Source: JBAZWV01 sp041660225
GTDB taxonomy: Bacteria; Patescibacteriota; Patescibacteriia; 2-12-FULL-60-25
Length of the DNA stretch: 64,000 nt
Direction of reading: 5' to 3'
NCBI GenBank assembly: GCA_041660225.1
Contig: JBAZWV010000002.1
Coordinates: 310,001-374,000, forward strand
The notes beneath the pieces were generated by a model that did not search any database, had not been told where the DNA came from, and saw nothing but the letters and a program-made list of their open reading frames with translations. The position numbers and the translations under genes are program-made. Below, piece after piece: positions 44,434 through 53,321 of the stretch; the stretch's first letter is position 1, and each line of letters starts with the position of its first letter.

Positions 44434-46287
44434 ATGACATTCCCGAAATTCCTCACCAAAAAGCGCATCATCATCACCATTATTCTGCTCGTCGTCGGCT
44501 ACGGCATCTTTGCCTTGGCGAGCGGCGGCACACCGAAGACAACGTACGAAACCGCTCCGGTCGAAAAGAAAACGTTGCTCCAAACCGTCGAAGTAACGGG
44601 TGAACTCAAGCCTGCCGCCCGCGTTGAACTCTCGTTTAAGTCGAGCGGGATCATCAACAGCATTGGCGTGCGCATCGGAGACAAAGTCCAGCAAGGCGAC
44701 GTCCTCGCGACCCTTGATGCGGACGACGTCATGTTCGCATCCCGCAGCGCAAACGCATCGCTTGCGATTGCCCAGGCCAATTTGGATGCGCGCCTTGCCG
44801 GTGAAACCACGCAAAGCATCCGCGTTGCCGAAGCGTCCGTGAGCCAGGCGCAGGCGTCGTACGACAAAGCCGTTGGCGATTTGTCGTCCACGAAACTCAC
44901 GACGTCCGATTCCATCCGCGTGGCCGAACTCTCCGTCCAAACCGCCAAGAACAATCTCGACAACCAGGACGCAACCGTTTCCAACACGATTCAGAACGCC
45001 TACGACAGCGCCCGCGCGTCACTTTTGACGGCGCTCGGCCCGCTCCAGACGGCGCTCACGGATGGTGATCAAATCACGGGCGTCGATGACACTGCCGCAA
45101 ATGCATCGTTCCTGAGTGTTCTTGGTTTCCTCGATTTTGGCTCTCTCGAACGCGCGAAGAACTCATACCTCGTTGCGAAGGCTGCCAAAATCACCGCCGA
45201 AACGCAGGTCAAAAGTCTGACGTCCTCTTCTTCAAAAGAAGATATCCAGGCCGCCGGCGCCTCGCTCTCGGATGCGATCGGAAAAATGCAAACATATCTC
45301 ACGGACGTCCAAAAAGTATTGGCCGCATCGCTTACTTCGACATACTTCACGCAGGCAACGCTCGACAGCAAGAAAGCGACCATTGATGCCGATCGCGTGA
45401 GCGTGTCGGCCCAAAATTCCACGGTCCTCACCGCGCTTCAGACGATCCGGAACGCCGAACTTTCGCGTTCGACGACGATCGATCAGCTTCAAGATGCATA
45501 CACGACGGCGCTCACGAATCTTGAAACGGCAAAGACGAATGCCACGACACAAGCGCGTACCGCCGAGACGAATATCGAAATCCAAAAAGCAGCGCTCGAC
45601 TCCGCCAAGGCGTCGCTCGATCTCAAAAAGGCTCCGCCGCGCTCCGTTGACCTCGCGGGTCTTCGCGCCTCCGTGGTCCAGGCTGCTGTGAATGCCGAAA
45701 AAGCGACTAATGATCTGAAAAACGTTCAAATTATCGCACCCGTCGACGGAACCGTTTCCGAAGTCGTGCCTGATGCCGGTGAACTTGTACAAGGAGGCGT
45801 GATCGCGATCCGTCTCGTCGGCACCGAACAATTCGACGTCGAAGCGCTCGTACCGGAAGCGGATATCGCGAAGGTTGAAGTCGGCCAAACAGCAACCATG
45901 ACGCTTGATGCGTATGGCGACGATGTGGAATTCGCGGGAACCGTCATCGCCGAAGATCCGGATCAGACGAAAGTGCAGGATGCGGTCTACTACAAGATTC
46001 GTGTGCAGATCGATCCGAAAGAAAAAGACGTGAAACCGGGCATGACCGCAAACGTGATCGTCACGACGGACAAGCGCGAGAACACGCTCGTCATTCCGCT
46101 CCGCGCCGTGCGTACGAAAGATGACGGGACAAAAATCGTCCGTGTGATGAACGGCGAAACGCCGGAAGAACGCGTTGTCGAACTCGGTCTACGAGGTGAT
46201 GAAGGTCGCGTCGAAATCACAAAGGGTCTGAACGAAAACGAACTCGTTGTGACCGGCGAAACCACGACCGGTGTGCCGCAACCCTAA
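44434..46287 (+). CDS. MacA-like membrane fusion (periplasmic adaptor) protein
   Basis: 617 residues. An N-terminal membrane segment (about 11-30) precedes two half-lipoyl motifs: SFKSSGIINSIGVRIGDKVQ, and much later VQIIAPVDGTVSEVVPDAGE. A very long alanine-rich coiled-coil insertion (about 105-435) lies between them, longer than in MacA of diderms. Beta-barrel and membrane-proximal domains complete it (VGQTATMTLDAYG onward). Adaptors of this kind couple MacB-type transporters to export. In a monoderm the long helices must serve something other than a TolC channel. Confidence 0.88.
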   Translation: MTFPKFLTKKRIIITIILLVVGYGIFALASGGTPKTTYETAPVEKKTLLQTVEVTGELKPAARVELSFKSSGIINSIGVRIGDKVQQGDVLATLDADDVMFASRSANASLAIAQANLDARLAGETTQSIRVAEASVSQAQASYDKAVGDLSSTKLTTSDSIRVAELSVQTAKNNLDNQDATVSNTIQNAYDSARASLLTALGPLQTALTDGDQITGVDDTAANASFLSVLGFLDFGSLERAKNSYLVAKAAKITAETQVKSLTSSSSKEDIQAAGASLSDAIGKMQTYLTDVQKVLAASLTSTYFTQATLDSKKATIDADRVSVSAQNSTVLTALQTIRNAELSRSTTIDQLQDAYTTALTNLETAKTNATTQARTAETNIEIQKAALDSAKASLDLKKAPPRSVDLAGLRASVVQAAVNAEKATNDLKNVQIIAPVDGTVSEVVPDAGELVQGGVIAIRLVGTEQFDVEALVPEADIAKVEVGQTATMTLDAYGDDVEFAGTVIAEDPDQTKVQDAVYYKIRVQIDPKEKDVKPGMTANVIVTTDKRENTLVIPLRAVRTKDDGTKIVRVMNGETPEERVVELGLRGDEGRVEITKGLNENELVVTGETTTGVPQP

Positions 46288-46289
46288 CC

Positions 46290-47012
46290 ATGAAAAACGT
46301 CATTGAGATCGTTGATCTCAAAAAGCAATACGAAAACGACGGCGTCGCGACGCCCGTGCTCCATGGCGTCAACTTCGCAATTCCGAAAGGACAATTCGTC
46401 GCCATCATGGGTCCCTCCGGTTCGGGAAAATCGACGCTCATGCACATCCTGGGGTTTCTCGACACGCTCTCCGAAGGAAAATATTTCTTCGAAGGCCGTG
46501 ACGTTTCGACCTTGAATGAGGGCGAGCTTGCGAACCTCCGCGGCGAGAAGGTCGGTTTCATTTTCCAGGCGTTCAACCTTCTTCCGAAAACGAGCGTTCT
46601 CGAAAATGTAAAGCTTCCTCTTCTCTACTCCAAGATTCCGGCATCAAAACGCGATGAGCTTGCAAAGAAAGCGATCGAAGCCGTAGGCCTCTCACATCGT
46701 ACAAACAACCTCTCGAACCAATTGTCCGGCGGTGAACGCCAGCGTGTTGCGATTGCGCGTGCACTGATCATGGACCCGTCCGTGATCTTTGCCGACGAAC
46801 CGACCGGTAACCTGGATTCGAAATCTGGAACCGCCGTCATGGAACTCCTCCAACGCTTGAATACGGAACAGGGTCACACCATCGTGCTCGTGACGCACGA
46901 AACATATACGTCGGAACACGCCGAACGCATCATCCGTATCAAAGACGGTCTTCTTCAGTCGGATGAACCGGTCAAGAACCGTCGAATCGCGGGCCAGGGA
47001 GAACTCAAATAA
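46290..47012 (+). CDS. MacB/LolD-type ABC transporter ATPase
   Basis: 240 residues. Walker A is GPSGSGKSTL, the Q-loop is FIFQAFNLLP, the signature is LSGGERQRVAIARAL, Walker B is VIFADEPTGNLD, and the switch His lies in IVLVTHETYT. It starts 2 nt after the adaptor stop and ends 1 nt before the first permease, a tight operon. The LolD/MacB group powers extrusion of substrates from the membrane or cell surface by mechanotransmission. Confidence 0.95.
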   Translation: MKNVIEIVDLKKQYENDGVATPVLHGVNFAIPKGQFVAIMGPSGSGKSTLMHILGFLDTLSEGKYFFEGRDVSTLNEGELANLRGEKVGFIFQAFNLLPKTSVLENVKLPLLYSKIPASKRDELAKKAIEAVGLSHRTNNLSNQLSGGERQRVAIARALIMDPSVIFADEPTGNLDSKSGTAVMELLQRLNTEQGHTIVLVTHETYTSEHAERIIRIKDGLLQSDEPVKNRRIAGQGELK

Positions 47013-47013
47013 C

Positions 47014-48240
47014 ATGACACTCACGGATCTCGTCAAAAGCTCCACGCAAAGCTTGAATCGCACGCGCGGACGCTCGATGTTGACCATGCTCGGCATCGTC
47101 ATCGGCATCATGTCGGTGATTTTGATGCTGTCGATCGGTGAAGCGGCACAGCGTTACATTTTGTCGCAGGTTTCGACACTCGGATCCGACGTTCTGACCG
47201 TCGCGAACGGCTCCAAAGAGGAAGAAGGTCAGCCATCCCTCTTCATCAAGGAAACGCTCACGATAAAAGACGTCGACAAGCTCGCAAAGCAGACCTGGGT
47301 CACGGCCATCGCTGCCCGTCTGCAACAAAAAGACTCGCTGACCGCGAACGGACTCGATGCAGGTGTGACCGTCGTGGGCACGCTTCCAGACGAACTCACG
47401 TTGAGTGACATCCGTCCGGTTCAAGGCGACTTTTTTGATGCCTCATCCGTCGACAGCCATGCAAAAGAAGTCGTCCTCGGCTACGAAATTGCCGATGAAG
47501 CATTTGGTTCTGAAAATCCGATCGGCAAAAGCGTCAAAATCAACGGCCAGGGATTCCGTGTGATCGGCGTCATCGAAAAGAAAGGCACGAAGTCGTTCAC
47601 GAACGTTGATCAGCAGGTGTACATGCCGCTCACGGCCGCGCTCGATCTCTACAATCGCAATTACGTGAATTACATCACGATCAAAACCACGCTCAACCTG
47701 ACGGATGCGAAGGATCGCATCAATGTCGCGATCCGCGAGCGTCACAATCTGGATAATCCGGAAGGCGATCCGGCCAAAGACGACTTCAATGTGACAACGC
47801 AGCAAGATGCGGTTGAAAGCGCAGGACAAATCGCACAGATTCTACAGATTCTCTTGAGCTCCATCGCCGGAATCTCCCTCGTTGTCGGCGGCATCGGCAT
47901 CATGAATATCATGTATGTCGCCGTAACAGAACGCATCCGTGAAATCGGACTGCGCAAAGCCATCGGCGCGACCAAGAGCGACATCTTGCGACAATTTATT
48001 CTTGAGTCTGTGATTCTAACCACGCTTGGCGGCGTGTTCGGCATTGTCCTCGGAAGCTCGCTCTCGTGGGTCGCCATCAAACTTGTCAGTCTCTTCCAGG
48101 GCGGATGGACGTTTGCTGTGTCCATGAACGGCGTCATTCTCGGTCTGACGGTTTCAGCTGCCATCGGACTCGTGTTCGGCTACTTCCCTGCTCGACGCGC
48201 AGCAAGTCTCACACCCATTGAGGCGCTCCGCTCCGAATAA
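47014..48240 (+). CDS. MacB-type ABC permease 1
   Basis: 408 residues from ATG 47014. N-terminal FtsX/MacB architecture: one membrane helix (MLTMLGIVIGIMSVILMLSI), a large extracellular domain (about 45-270), then three membrane helices. The GIGIMNIMYVAVTERIREIG and GLRKAIGATKSDILRQF motifs match MacB_PCD and FtsX. The end PARRAASLTPIEALRSE is the family signature. It is very similar in layout to the next gene, so the pair probably forms a heterodimer. Confidence 0.92.
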   Translation: MTLTDLVKSSTQSLNRTRGRSMLTMLGIVIGIMSVILMLSIGEAAQRYILSQVSTLGSDVLTVANGSKEEEGQPSLFIKETLTIKDVDKLAKQTWVTAIAARLQQKDSLTANGLDAGVTVVGTLPDELTLSDIRPVQGDFFDASSVDSHAKEVVLGYEIADEAFGSENPIGKSVKINGQGFRVIGVIEKKGTKSFTNVDQQVYMPLTAALDLYNRNYVNYITIKTTLNLTDAKDRINVAIRERHNLDNPEGDPAKDDFNVTTQQDAVESAGQIAQILQILLSSIAGISLVVGGIGIMNIMYVAVTERIREIGLRKAIGATKSDILRQFILESVILTTLGGVFGIVLGSSLSWVAIKLVSLFQGGWTFAVSMNGVILGLTVSAAIGLVFGYFPARRAASLTPIEALRSE

Positions 48241-48241
48241 T

Positions 48242-49480
48242 ATGCGCATTCGAGATCTCCTCCCTCTTTCGATCAACGCTTTGCTCGTCAACAAGGCACG
48301 TTCGGCGTTGACGATGCTCGGAATCATCATCGGAATCGCCTCCGTGATGCTCATGGTGTCCGTCGGTGAAGCTGCACAGAAGTATCTGCTCTCCCAAGTC
48401 GCCTCGTTCGGCAGCGATCTTATTTTTATTGAAGACGGCCCCGGCGACGGAAGCGAAAGCAACGGTCCGCCGAACTCCCTCCCCAAACAGAACCTCACCG
48501 TTCGCGATTATGAAAAACTTCAAAACCTGAGCTGGACCAAGGCGGTTGCCGGAAGTGTCATCACGAGCGATATCATCGCCGGTCAGGGCGCCGAAAAACG
48601 GACGACCGTAAACGGAAGCTCACCCGACGAGCTTGAAGCGTTCAATTCCAAACTCGGGGAAGGTCGTTTTATTGACGATGAAGACGTCGCGAGCCGTGGG
48701 CGCGTGATCGTGATCGGCATAGCCGTCGCCGACAAGCTGTTCGGCGAAGAAGATCCCATCGGACGCACCGTGAAGCTCTCGCGCCAACCCTTCCGCGTGA
48801 TCGGCGTGATGGCGCCCGGCGGCACGCGCTTCTTCCAAAGTCTTGATGACCAGGTCTATATCCCCTTCACCGCCTTTTTCGATCTCTATAATAAAAACCG
48901 TTTGAACTTCCTCTCGGTAAAAAGTGGAGACGTCCGGCCAGCCGAAGCAAAAGAGCTGATTCGCATCGCGCTTCGCGAAACTCACGACATCGACAACCCT
49001 GACAACGTTCTCAAAAAGGATGACTTCAACGTGTCCTCGCAGGAAGACGCGGTCCAAACCATCGGCACTATCAGCACCGTGCTCCAAATTCTTTTGGGAG
49101 CTGTCGCCTCGATCTCACTCTTCGTGGCAGGCATCGGCATCATGAACATCATGTATGTCACGATCACCGAACGGACGCGCGAAATCGGTTTGCGCAAAGC
49201 CATCGGCGCGACGAAGAGTGACATCCTGCGGCAATTTCTCGCTGAAGCGATCATGCTGACTTCGGTCGCCGGAATCATTGGCATGATGGTCGGCTTCTTC
49301 TTGTCGTGGATTGCGATTCAAATTATTCTCCGCTTCCAAGGCGGCTGGGAATTTGTCATTCCGTGGACCGGCGCAGGAATTGCCTTCGGTGTGAGCGCCG
49401 CCATCGGGGTTATCTTCGGCTACTTCCCTGCCCGACGTGCCGCCAAACTTAATCCGATCGAAGCGTTGCGATACGAATAA
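48242..49480 (+). CDS. MacB-type ABC permease 2
   Basis: 412 residues from ATG 48242, 1 nt after permease 1. Same four-helix architecture, with GIGIMNIMYVTITERTREIG and PARRAAKLNPIEALRYE. The extracellular domain differs from that of permease 1, while membrane parts are close to identical in motif order, as expected for an old tandem duplication. Two distinct permeases sharing one ATPase suggest an asymmetric exporter. Confidence 0.92.
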   Translation: MRIRDLLPLSINALLVNKARSALTMLGIIIGIASVMLMVSVGEAAQKYLLSQVASFGSDLIFIEDGPGDGSESNGPPNSLPKQNLTVRDYEKLQNLSWTKAVAGSVITSDIIAGQGAEKRTTVNGSSPDELEAFNSKLGEGRFIDDEDVASRGRVIVIGIAVADKLFGEEDPIGRTVKLSRQPFRVIGVMAPGGTRFFQSLDDQVYIPFTAFFDLYNKNRLNFLSVKSGDVRPAEAKELIRIALRETHDIDNPDNVLKKDDFNVSSQEDAVQTIGTISTVLQILLGAVASISLFVAGIGIMNIMYVTITERTREIGLRKAIGATKSDILRQFLAEAIMLTSVAGIIGMMVGFFLSWIAIQIILRFQGGWEFVIPWTGAGIAFGVSAAIGVIFGYFPARRAAKLNPIEALRYE

Positions 49481-49511
49481 AAAAGAAAACCCTCCGGTGA
49501 ACCCGGAGGGG
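49479..49511 (-). terminator. Intrinsic terminator of the 218-residue orphan gene
   Basis: Minus strand CCCTCCGGG-TTCA-CCGGAGGG followed by TTTTCTTTTTT. Confidence 0.82.
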
Positions 49512-49515
49512 TGAG

Positions 49516-50172
49516 TCAGCAGTCCGTCATGTCGGCGGACTGATTGAGAAGTTGGGCCTCGATGGTGCAGAAGTCGTCGAAGGCCTGCGGTGACGTTCCC
49601 TTGCCCTTGCCACTGCTCTTGTGGCAGTTCTGAAAGGCGAATTCCATGTTCATCGCCTTTTCCAGCGAGCGCTTGTACGGCTCGACGGCCATGAGCGTGA
49701 GCAGCTCGAGACGCCGCTTGTCGCTCATCGTTTTCGGGGCGAACACGGCGAAATCACTCCCATCGCTCACGCGGCGATGGATGACCTGAAGCGTGCTATA
49801 CCCCTGAGCCAAGTCTTCTTTCAGGTGTTCGGGATCAACGTCATCCATTTCCTCCGGTTCATGCTCCGGAAGTACCGCGCTGAGCGTCCGCTCTGCTTTC
49901 ATGTAAAACGTGCAGCCGAAATGCTTCTGCATCTCACGCCGAATGGCGGTTGATGCCATGCCTCGGAGGACCTGACCGTAGTGCTCGCCGAGCACACCGG
50001 TCATCGACTGCGATGCTCGAGGATTCGACTCCGTGAGCTGTGCCGCGAGGAAAGAGCAGACGACGTTGAACGCCGGCAATGACGCTTGCACGAGCTTGAT
50101 AAAGACGGGCGACGAAATCCTCTCGCCGCTCTTCACCATCTCGATCACCTTGGAAGGAACGGATAATGACAT
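49516..50172 (-). CDS. Orphan protein (218 residues)
   Basis: The ATG at 50172 has ACGAGGTGTGAA upstream. The protein is mostly helical. The first half (VFIKLVQASLPAFNVVCSFL, then GEHYGQVLRGMASTAIRREM) is mildly hydrophobic. An acidic linker (EHEPEEMDDVDPEHLKED) divides it, and a C-terminal part has AMNMEFAFQNCHKSSGKGKG. No known family. It is a single-gene unit, its ribosome binding site resembling those of the orphan island rather than the leaderless housekeeping genes. Confidence 0.72.
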   Translation of the reverse strand: MSLSVPSKVIEMVKSGERISSPVFIKLVQASLPAFNVVCSFLAAQLTESNPRASQSMTGVLGEHYGQVLRGMASTAIRREMQKHFGCTFYMKAERTLSAVLPEHEPEEMDDVDPEHLKEDLAQGYSTLQVIHRRVSDGSDFAVFAPKTMSDKRRLELLTLMAVEPYKRSLEKAMNMEFAFQNCHKSSGKGKGTSPQAFDDFCTIEAQLLNQSADMTDC

Positions 50173-50258
50173 TTCACACCTCGTAGCTGATGGGCACCAA
50201 TCTCATGATCGGAGGCGAAGCACCGTTACCGATGCGCCGCGTCCCGATCAGGAAAATC

Positions 50259-51212
50259 TTAGACGATCTCTTTCAATTGAAAGTTTGGATCGATCTGCGT
50301 CGTGAGATCCATGCCCAGTTGGTTGTTCGCCCATGACTCCGCATTTTTCCGGTGAAATTCCACCGTGGACTGATACAATCGATCCCAGTCGCGCCCCACA
50401 CCCTGTATCATTTTGAGGATTTCGTCAATGGTAGAGCGCACGCTTGCTTCGATGTTTTCCAACGGCTGGATGTCTCCGCATTCGGCATTGCGTACGTACG
50501 AAGAAAACGGCAAACAAGCGACGAGATCAGCTCCGACTTCGTGGCGGAGAAACGCTTCATCATCCGGCGCCATCACCTTGTTCCCAATCACCTTGATCGT
50601 CAGTCCGTGGCCTTTCGCGTAGTCGAGATACTGACGATAGACGCTCACAGATTTGCGTGTCGGTTCGACGACGAGAAACGTCACATCAAAACGCGTGAAG
50701 AGACCGGATGCAAAGGCATCGGCACCCGCCGTCATGTCGACGAGGACAAGATCCTCTTTTCGATCCAGCAGATGGTTCAAAAAGAGCTCGACCGCTCCCG
50801 TTTTTGAGTGATAGCACGCGACGCCTAAGTCTTCTTCCCGAAACCGTCCTGTCGCCATAACCCGAATTTCTTCCCTCGTTGTGCGCGTGAAGTGCTCAAG
50901 GACGGGATTCGTCTCGTCCAGACGAAAAAATCCAGAACCGCGTCCGGGTGGCGTCGTTTTGAGAATATGACTCGTATCAGCAATTCTTGAATTGGATCCT
51001 CGTACATATTCTTTCAGACGTTGCATCTCGTTTCCGAGCGGCGGAATGGAATTCGCCTCGTCCGCGGTCATCCCGAGCGCCTCGCCAAGATGTTGATTGA
51101 TATCCGCATCAATCGTAATGACATTCTCGTACTTCGAAACCGCGTGACGAGCGAGAAGCGCCGTGAGCGTGGTCTTTCCACTCCCTCCTTTTCCGACAAA
51201 CGCGATTCGCAT
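50259..51212 (-). CDS. CooC/MinD-like P-loop ATPase
   Basis: 317 residues from ATG 51212 (MRIAFVGKGGSGKTTLTALL). The deviant Walker A GKGGSGKTT, switch I (IDADINQHLGEALG), Walker B (LVLVDMTAGADAFAS) and TFLVVEPTRKSVSVYRQYLD place it in the CooC/NifH/MinD group. CooC members use ATP to insert nickel into carbon monoxide dehydrogenase; no such enzyme is in this window. It starts 1 nt after the Fur-family gene, so metal-linked control is likely. The longer reading frame upstream of 51212 overlaps fur and is not needed. Confidence 0.88.
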   Translation of the reverse strand: MRIAFVGKGGSGKTTLTALLARHAVSKYENVITIDADINQHLGEALGMTADEANSIPPLGNEMQRLKEYVRGSNSRIADTSHILKTTPPGRGSGFFRLDETNPVLEHFTRTTREEIRVMATGRFREEDLGVACYHSKTGAVELFLNHLLDRKEDLVLVDMTAGADAFASGLFTRFDVTFLVVEPTRKSVSVYRQYLDYAKGHGLTIKVIGNKVMAPDDEAFLRHEVGADLVACLPFSSYVRNAECGDIQPLENIEASVRSTIDEILKMIQGVGRDWDRLYQSTVEFHRKNAESWANNQLGMDLTTQIDPNFQLKEIV

Positions 51213-51213
51213 A

Positions 51214-51639
51214 TCAGGCGCAACGCTGACACAGTCCGAAAAACTCGAAGAGATGTCTTTGAATAACGAATTTCGTGCGCTTGGCAATCGCGCGCTCGAT
51301 CCGTCCAATGTCTTTATCAACCTCAATGTCTTCGACGCTCTGACAGTTCGAACAGATGAGGTGATGATGATGTTCATCCGCGCGTTCATATCGTTTTTGA
51401 CCGTCGCCAAAATCGACATCACGAACAATCCCTTGTTCAACCAGAAACGCGACCTCGCGATACACCGTCGTCTTATCGGCCGCGATCTTCTTCTGCTCAA
51501 GCTTCTCAATAAGTTCACTCGCTGTCTGCGGAACGTGATGCGAAAGAAACACCTCAAGCATCCCCCGACGAGCGGCGGTGACACGAAATCCCTTTTGTTT
51601 GAGAGATTCTACAAGAGAATCGACGGTCGTCTTATTCAT
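51214..51639 (-). CDS. Fur-family metal-responsive repressor
   Basis: 141 residues from ATG 51639. Winged helix at the N-terminus (KGFRVTAARRGMLEVFLSHH, then KTTVYREVAFLVEQGIVRDV). The metal region shows ADEHHHHLICSNCQSVEDIE (regulatory site and first structural Cys pair), and a second Cys pair (CQRC) at the end. The family senses Fe, Zn, Mn or peroxide; which one cannot be read here. It represses by binding palindromes, and its promoter holds a 23-bp perfect one. The second ATG (51639) is chosen because the promoter's expected start site falls on it. Confidence 0.92.
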   Translation of the reverse strand: MNKTTVDSLVESLKQKGFRVTAARRGMLEVFLSHHVPQTASELIEKLEQKKIAADKTTVYREVAFLVEQGIVRDVDFGDGQKRYERADEHHHHLICSNCQSVEDIEVDKDIGRIERAIAKRTKFVIQRHLFEFFGLCQRCA

Positions 51640-51645
51640 GCCCAT

Positions 51646-51675
51646 ATTCTAATGCAACTCAGTTGCATTAGTCAA
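51646..51675 (-). promoter_or_regulatory. Promoter and palindromic operator of the fur-cooC operon
   Basis: Minus strand TTGACT, 18-bp spacer, TAGAAT. The perfect palindrome CTAATGCAACT-N-AGTTGCATTAG (51649-51671) fills the spacer. The -10 ends 6 bases before ATG 51639, so the mRNA should be leaderless. Confidence 0.82.
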
Positions 51676-53003
51676 GGGGCCCGTATGATATCCAGTCCTG
51701 TCGTCTTTCGGAAGCCGATTCGATCAGGCGCTTCATCGCCCAAGCGGAACATCGATCCGAGAACGATCGATTCGTCCCCGTATCGATCACGAACGAAGTC
51801 CACCGCATTGGAAACAAGACGCTGGCGTTCCCGCTTCGGATCATCGAGACGATCGAATTTCGGTTGAACGATCGATGGAATTCGCTGTTGTCCGTTCGGC
51901 ACACTCAAATCCGAGAACGTCACCGCGAGAAAATTTACCTCTTGCCCGCTCCACATCGATTCCAGAAGACGGCACGCTTCGGCGACGAGCGTAAACGAGT
52001 CCTGCGCGGGTTCGTCGAGATGCGTGTATTCGAATCCGCCGGCATCCCCGTCACGTATCGGATTCCAAAATGGACCCGTCGGACGCGGACCCGTCGGCGT
52101 ACGGAATCCGACGGAGACCGAAATCTTTCCAGCATACATTCCCTCTCTCCGCATGCGCCGACCTGCTCGTTCCGTGAGACGAACAAGCACCGGAAGGACC
52201 TTCTTTTCACGATTCACTCTTCGCGGCACGCAATACGAATGCCCGATGGACTTTGGCGGCAGTTCTTCTTGCGTCGAGACGCGCTCGAACTCCATCCCGT
52301 GCAGTTTGCACCATAAAAAGAGACCGTATTTTCCGAACAACCGCATCAAGTTTGCAGGCGGATAGCGTTTCACATCCATCAGTGTCCGCATCCCCGCACG
52401 CTCAAGCCGCTTCCGGATACGCGGACCAATCCCGCAAACATCTTCGAGATCCAACCTGCCAAGAACATCATCCAAATTATCCTGATTCAACACCACGAGT
52501 CCGTTCGGTTTTTCGAGATCTGATGCCGTCTTCGCAAGAAACCGTGTCGGTGCAATTCCGATTGAACAGCGCAGCCAATCCCCAACTTCTTCCGTAATCC
52601 GACGACGAATCTTGATAAGCGCCCACGCCGCTTCGGCAGGATCCCGATACCAATCGGTCAGATCGAGAAATGCTTCGTCAATCGAATAGACTTCCATGCG
52701 ATCTGTGAGTTCAGAGAGCATCGAAAAAACCTTTGACGAAACGCTTCGATATTTCGGCGGATCATTCTGCACGAGTTTGATACGCGGACACAATTCTCTC
52801 GCTTTTTCGACCGTCGTTCCCGCTTTGACGCCCAAGCGCTTCGCTTCGATCGAAGACGCAATGATGCAACCGTAGTTATGCAAATACGCACACACGCCAA
52901 TCGGCTCCCCGCGCAAAAACGGATTCGCCTGCTGCTCCACGGACGCAAAAAACGAATTCATGTCGACATGCGCAATCAGCTTTCGCGAGGGAGGAGGCAG
53001 CAT
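51672..53003 (-). CDS. dinB: Y-family DNA polymerase (DinB/Pol IV-like)
   Basis: 443 residues. Palm catalytic residues are Asp14 in HVDMNSFFASVE and Asp109-Glu110 in YSIDEAFLDL. The helix-hairpin-helix thumb element (LDLEDVCGIGPRIRKRLERA) and a full little-finger domain follow. The C-terminus is longer than E. coli Pol IV (351 residues). Family members copy past DNA lesions with low fidelity and are often SOS-controlled. A small DUF6504-like gene lies 3 nt upstream and lexA just before that. Its tail reaches into the Fur operator region. Confidence 0.93.
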   Translation of the reverse strand: MLPPPSRKLIAHVDMNSFFASVEQQANPFLRGEPIGVCAYLHNYGCIIASSIEAKRLGVKAGTTVEKARELCPRIKLVQNDPPKYRSVSSKVFSMLSELTDRMEVYSIDEAFLDLTDWYRDPAEAAWALIKIRRRITEEVGDWLRCSIGIAPTRFLAKTASDLEKPNGLVVLNQDNLDDVLGRLDLEDVCGIGPRIRKRLERAGMRTLMDVKRYPPANLMRLFGKYGLFLWCKLHGMEFERVSTQEELPPKSIGHSYCVPRRVNREKKVLPVLVRLTERAGRRMRREGMYAGKISVSVGFRTPTGPRPTGPFWNPIRDGDAGGFEYTHLDEPAQDSFTLVAEACRLLESMWSGQEVNFLAVTFSDLSVPNGQQRIPSIVQPKFDRLDDPKRERQRLVSNAVDFVRDRYGDESIVLGSMFRLGDEAPDRIGFRKTTGLDIIRAP

Positions 53004-53006
53004 ATC

Positions 53007-53252
53007 TCATAGCACCGCCATTTCTTCAAGTGTCCATTGGAGAGATTCCGACGAAAATGACAACCGATAGGCATTTGCTTCGTCCGAGACGGAAAAAATA
53101 TAAATCTTCTCGCGACCGTGACGCTCGGTGTGTACCAGGTTCACGCGCTTGATCTGATAGTGACGATTCCCCCACTTAAAAACCATCGGCTCGGTTCGAT
53201 CCTTTCGAAAGGCTGCGAGAACCTCGATGGGTTCAGAAACTTTTTCATACAT
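53007..53252 (-). CDS. DUF6504-like small partner of DinB
   Basis: 81 residues from ATG 53252. A single beta-rich unit: EPIEVLAAFRKDRTEPMVFK, WGNRHYQIKRVNLVHTERHG and a C-terminal strand-helix. The order of strands and the conserved WxxRxYxIxxV pattern resemble DUF6504, small proteins commonly encoded beside Y-family polymerases or ImuB. A role as a polymerase accessory is inferred from this position only. The stop is 3 nt from the dinB start. Confidence 0.65.
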   Translation of the reverse strand: MYEKVSEPIEVLAAFRKDRTEPMVFKWGNRHYQIKRVNLVHTERHGREKIYIFSVSDEANAYRLSFSSESLQWTLEEMAVL

Positions 53253-53321
53253 ATAAGTGGGGTACACAAAACACAGGTCTCGATTCTTTATTCAAGACCG
53301 GGTTTTATGAAATGTTGGCTT

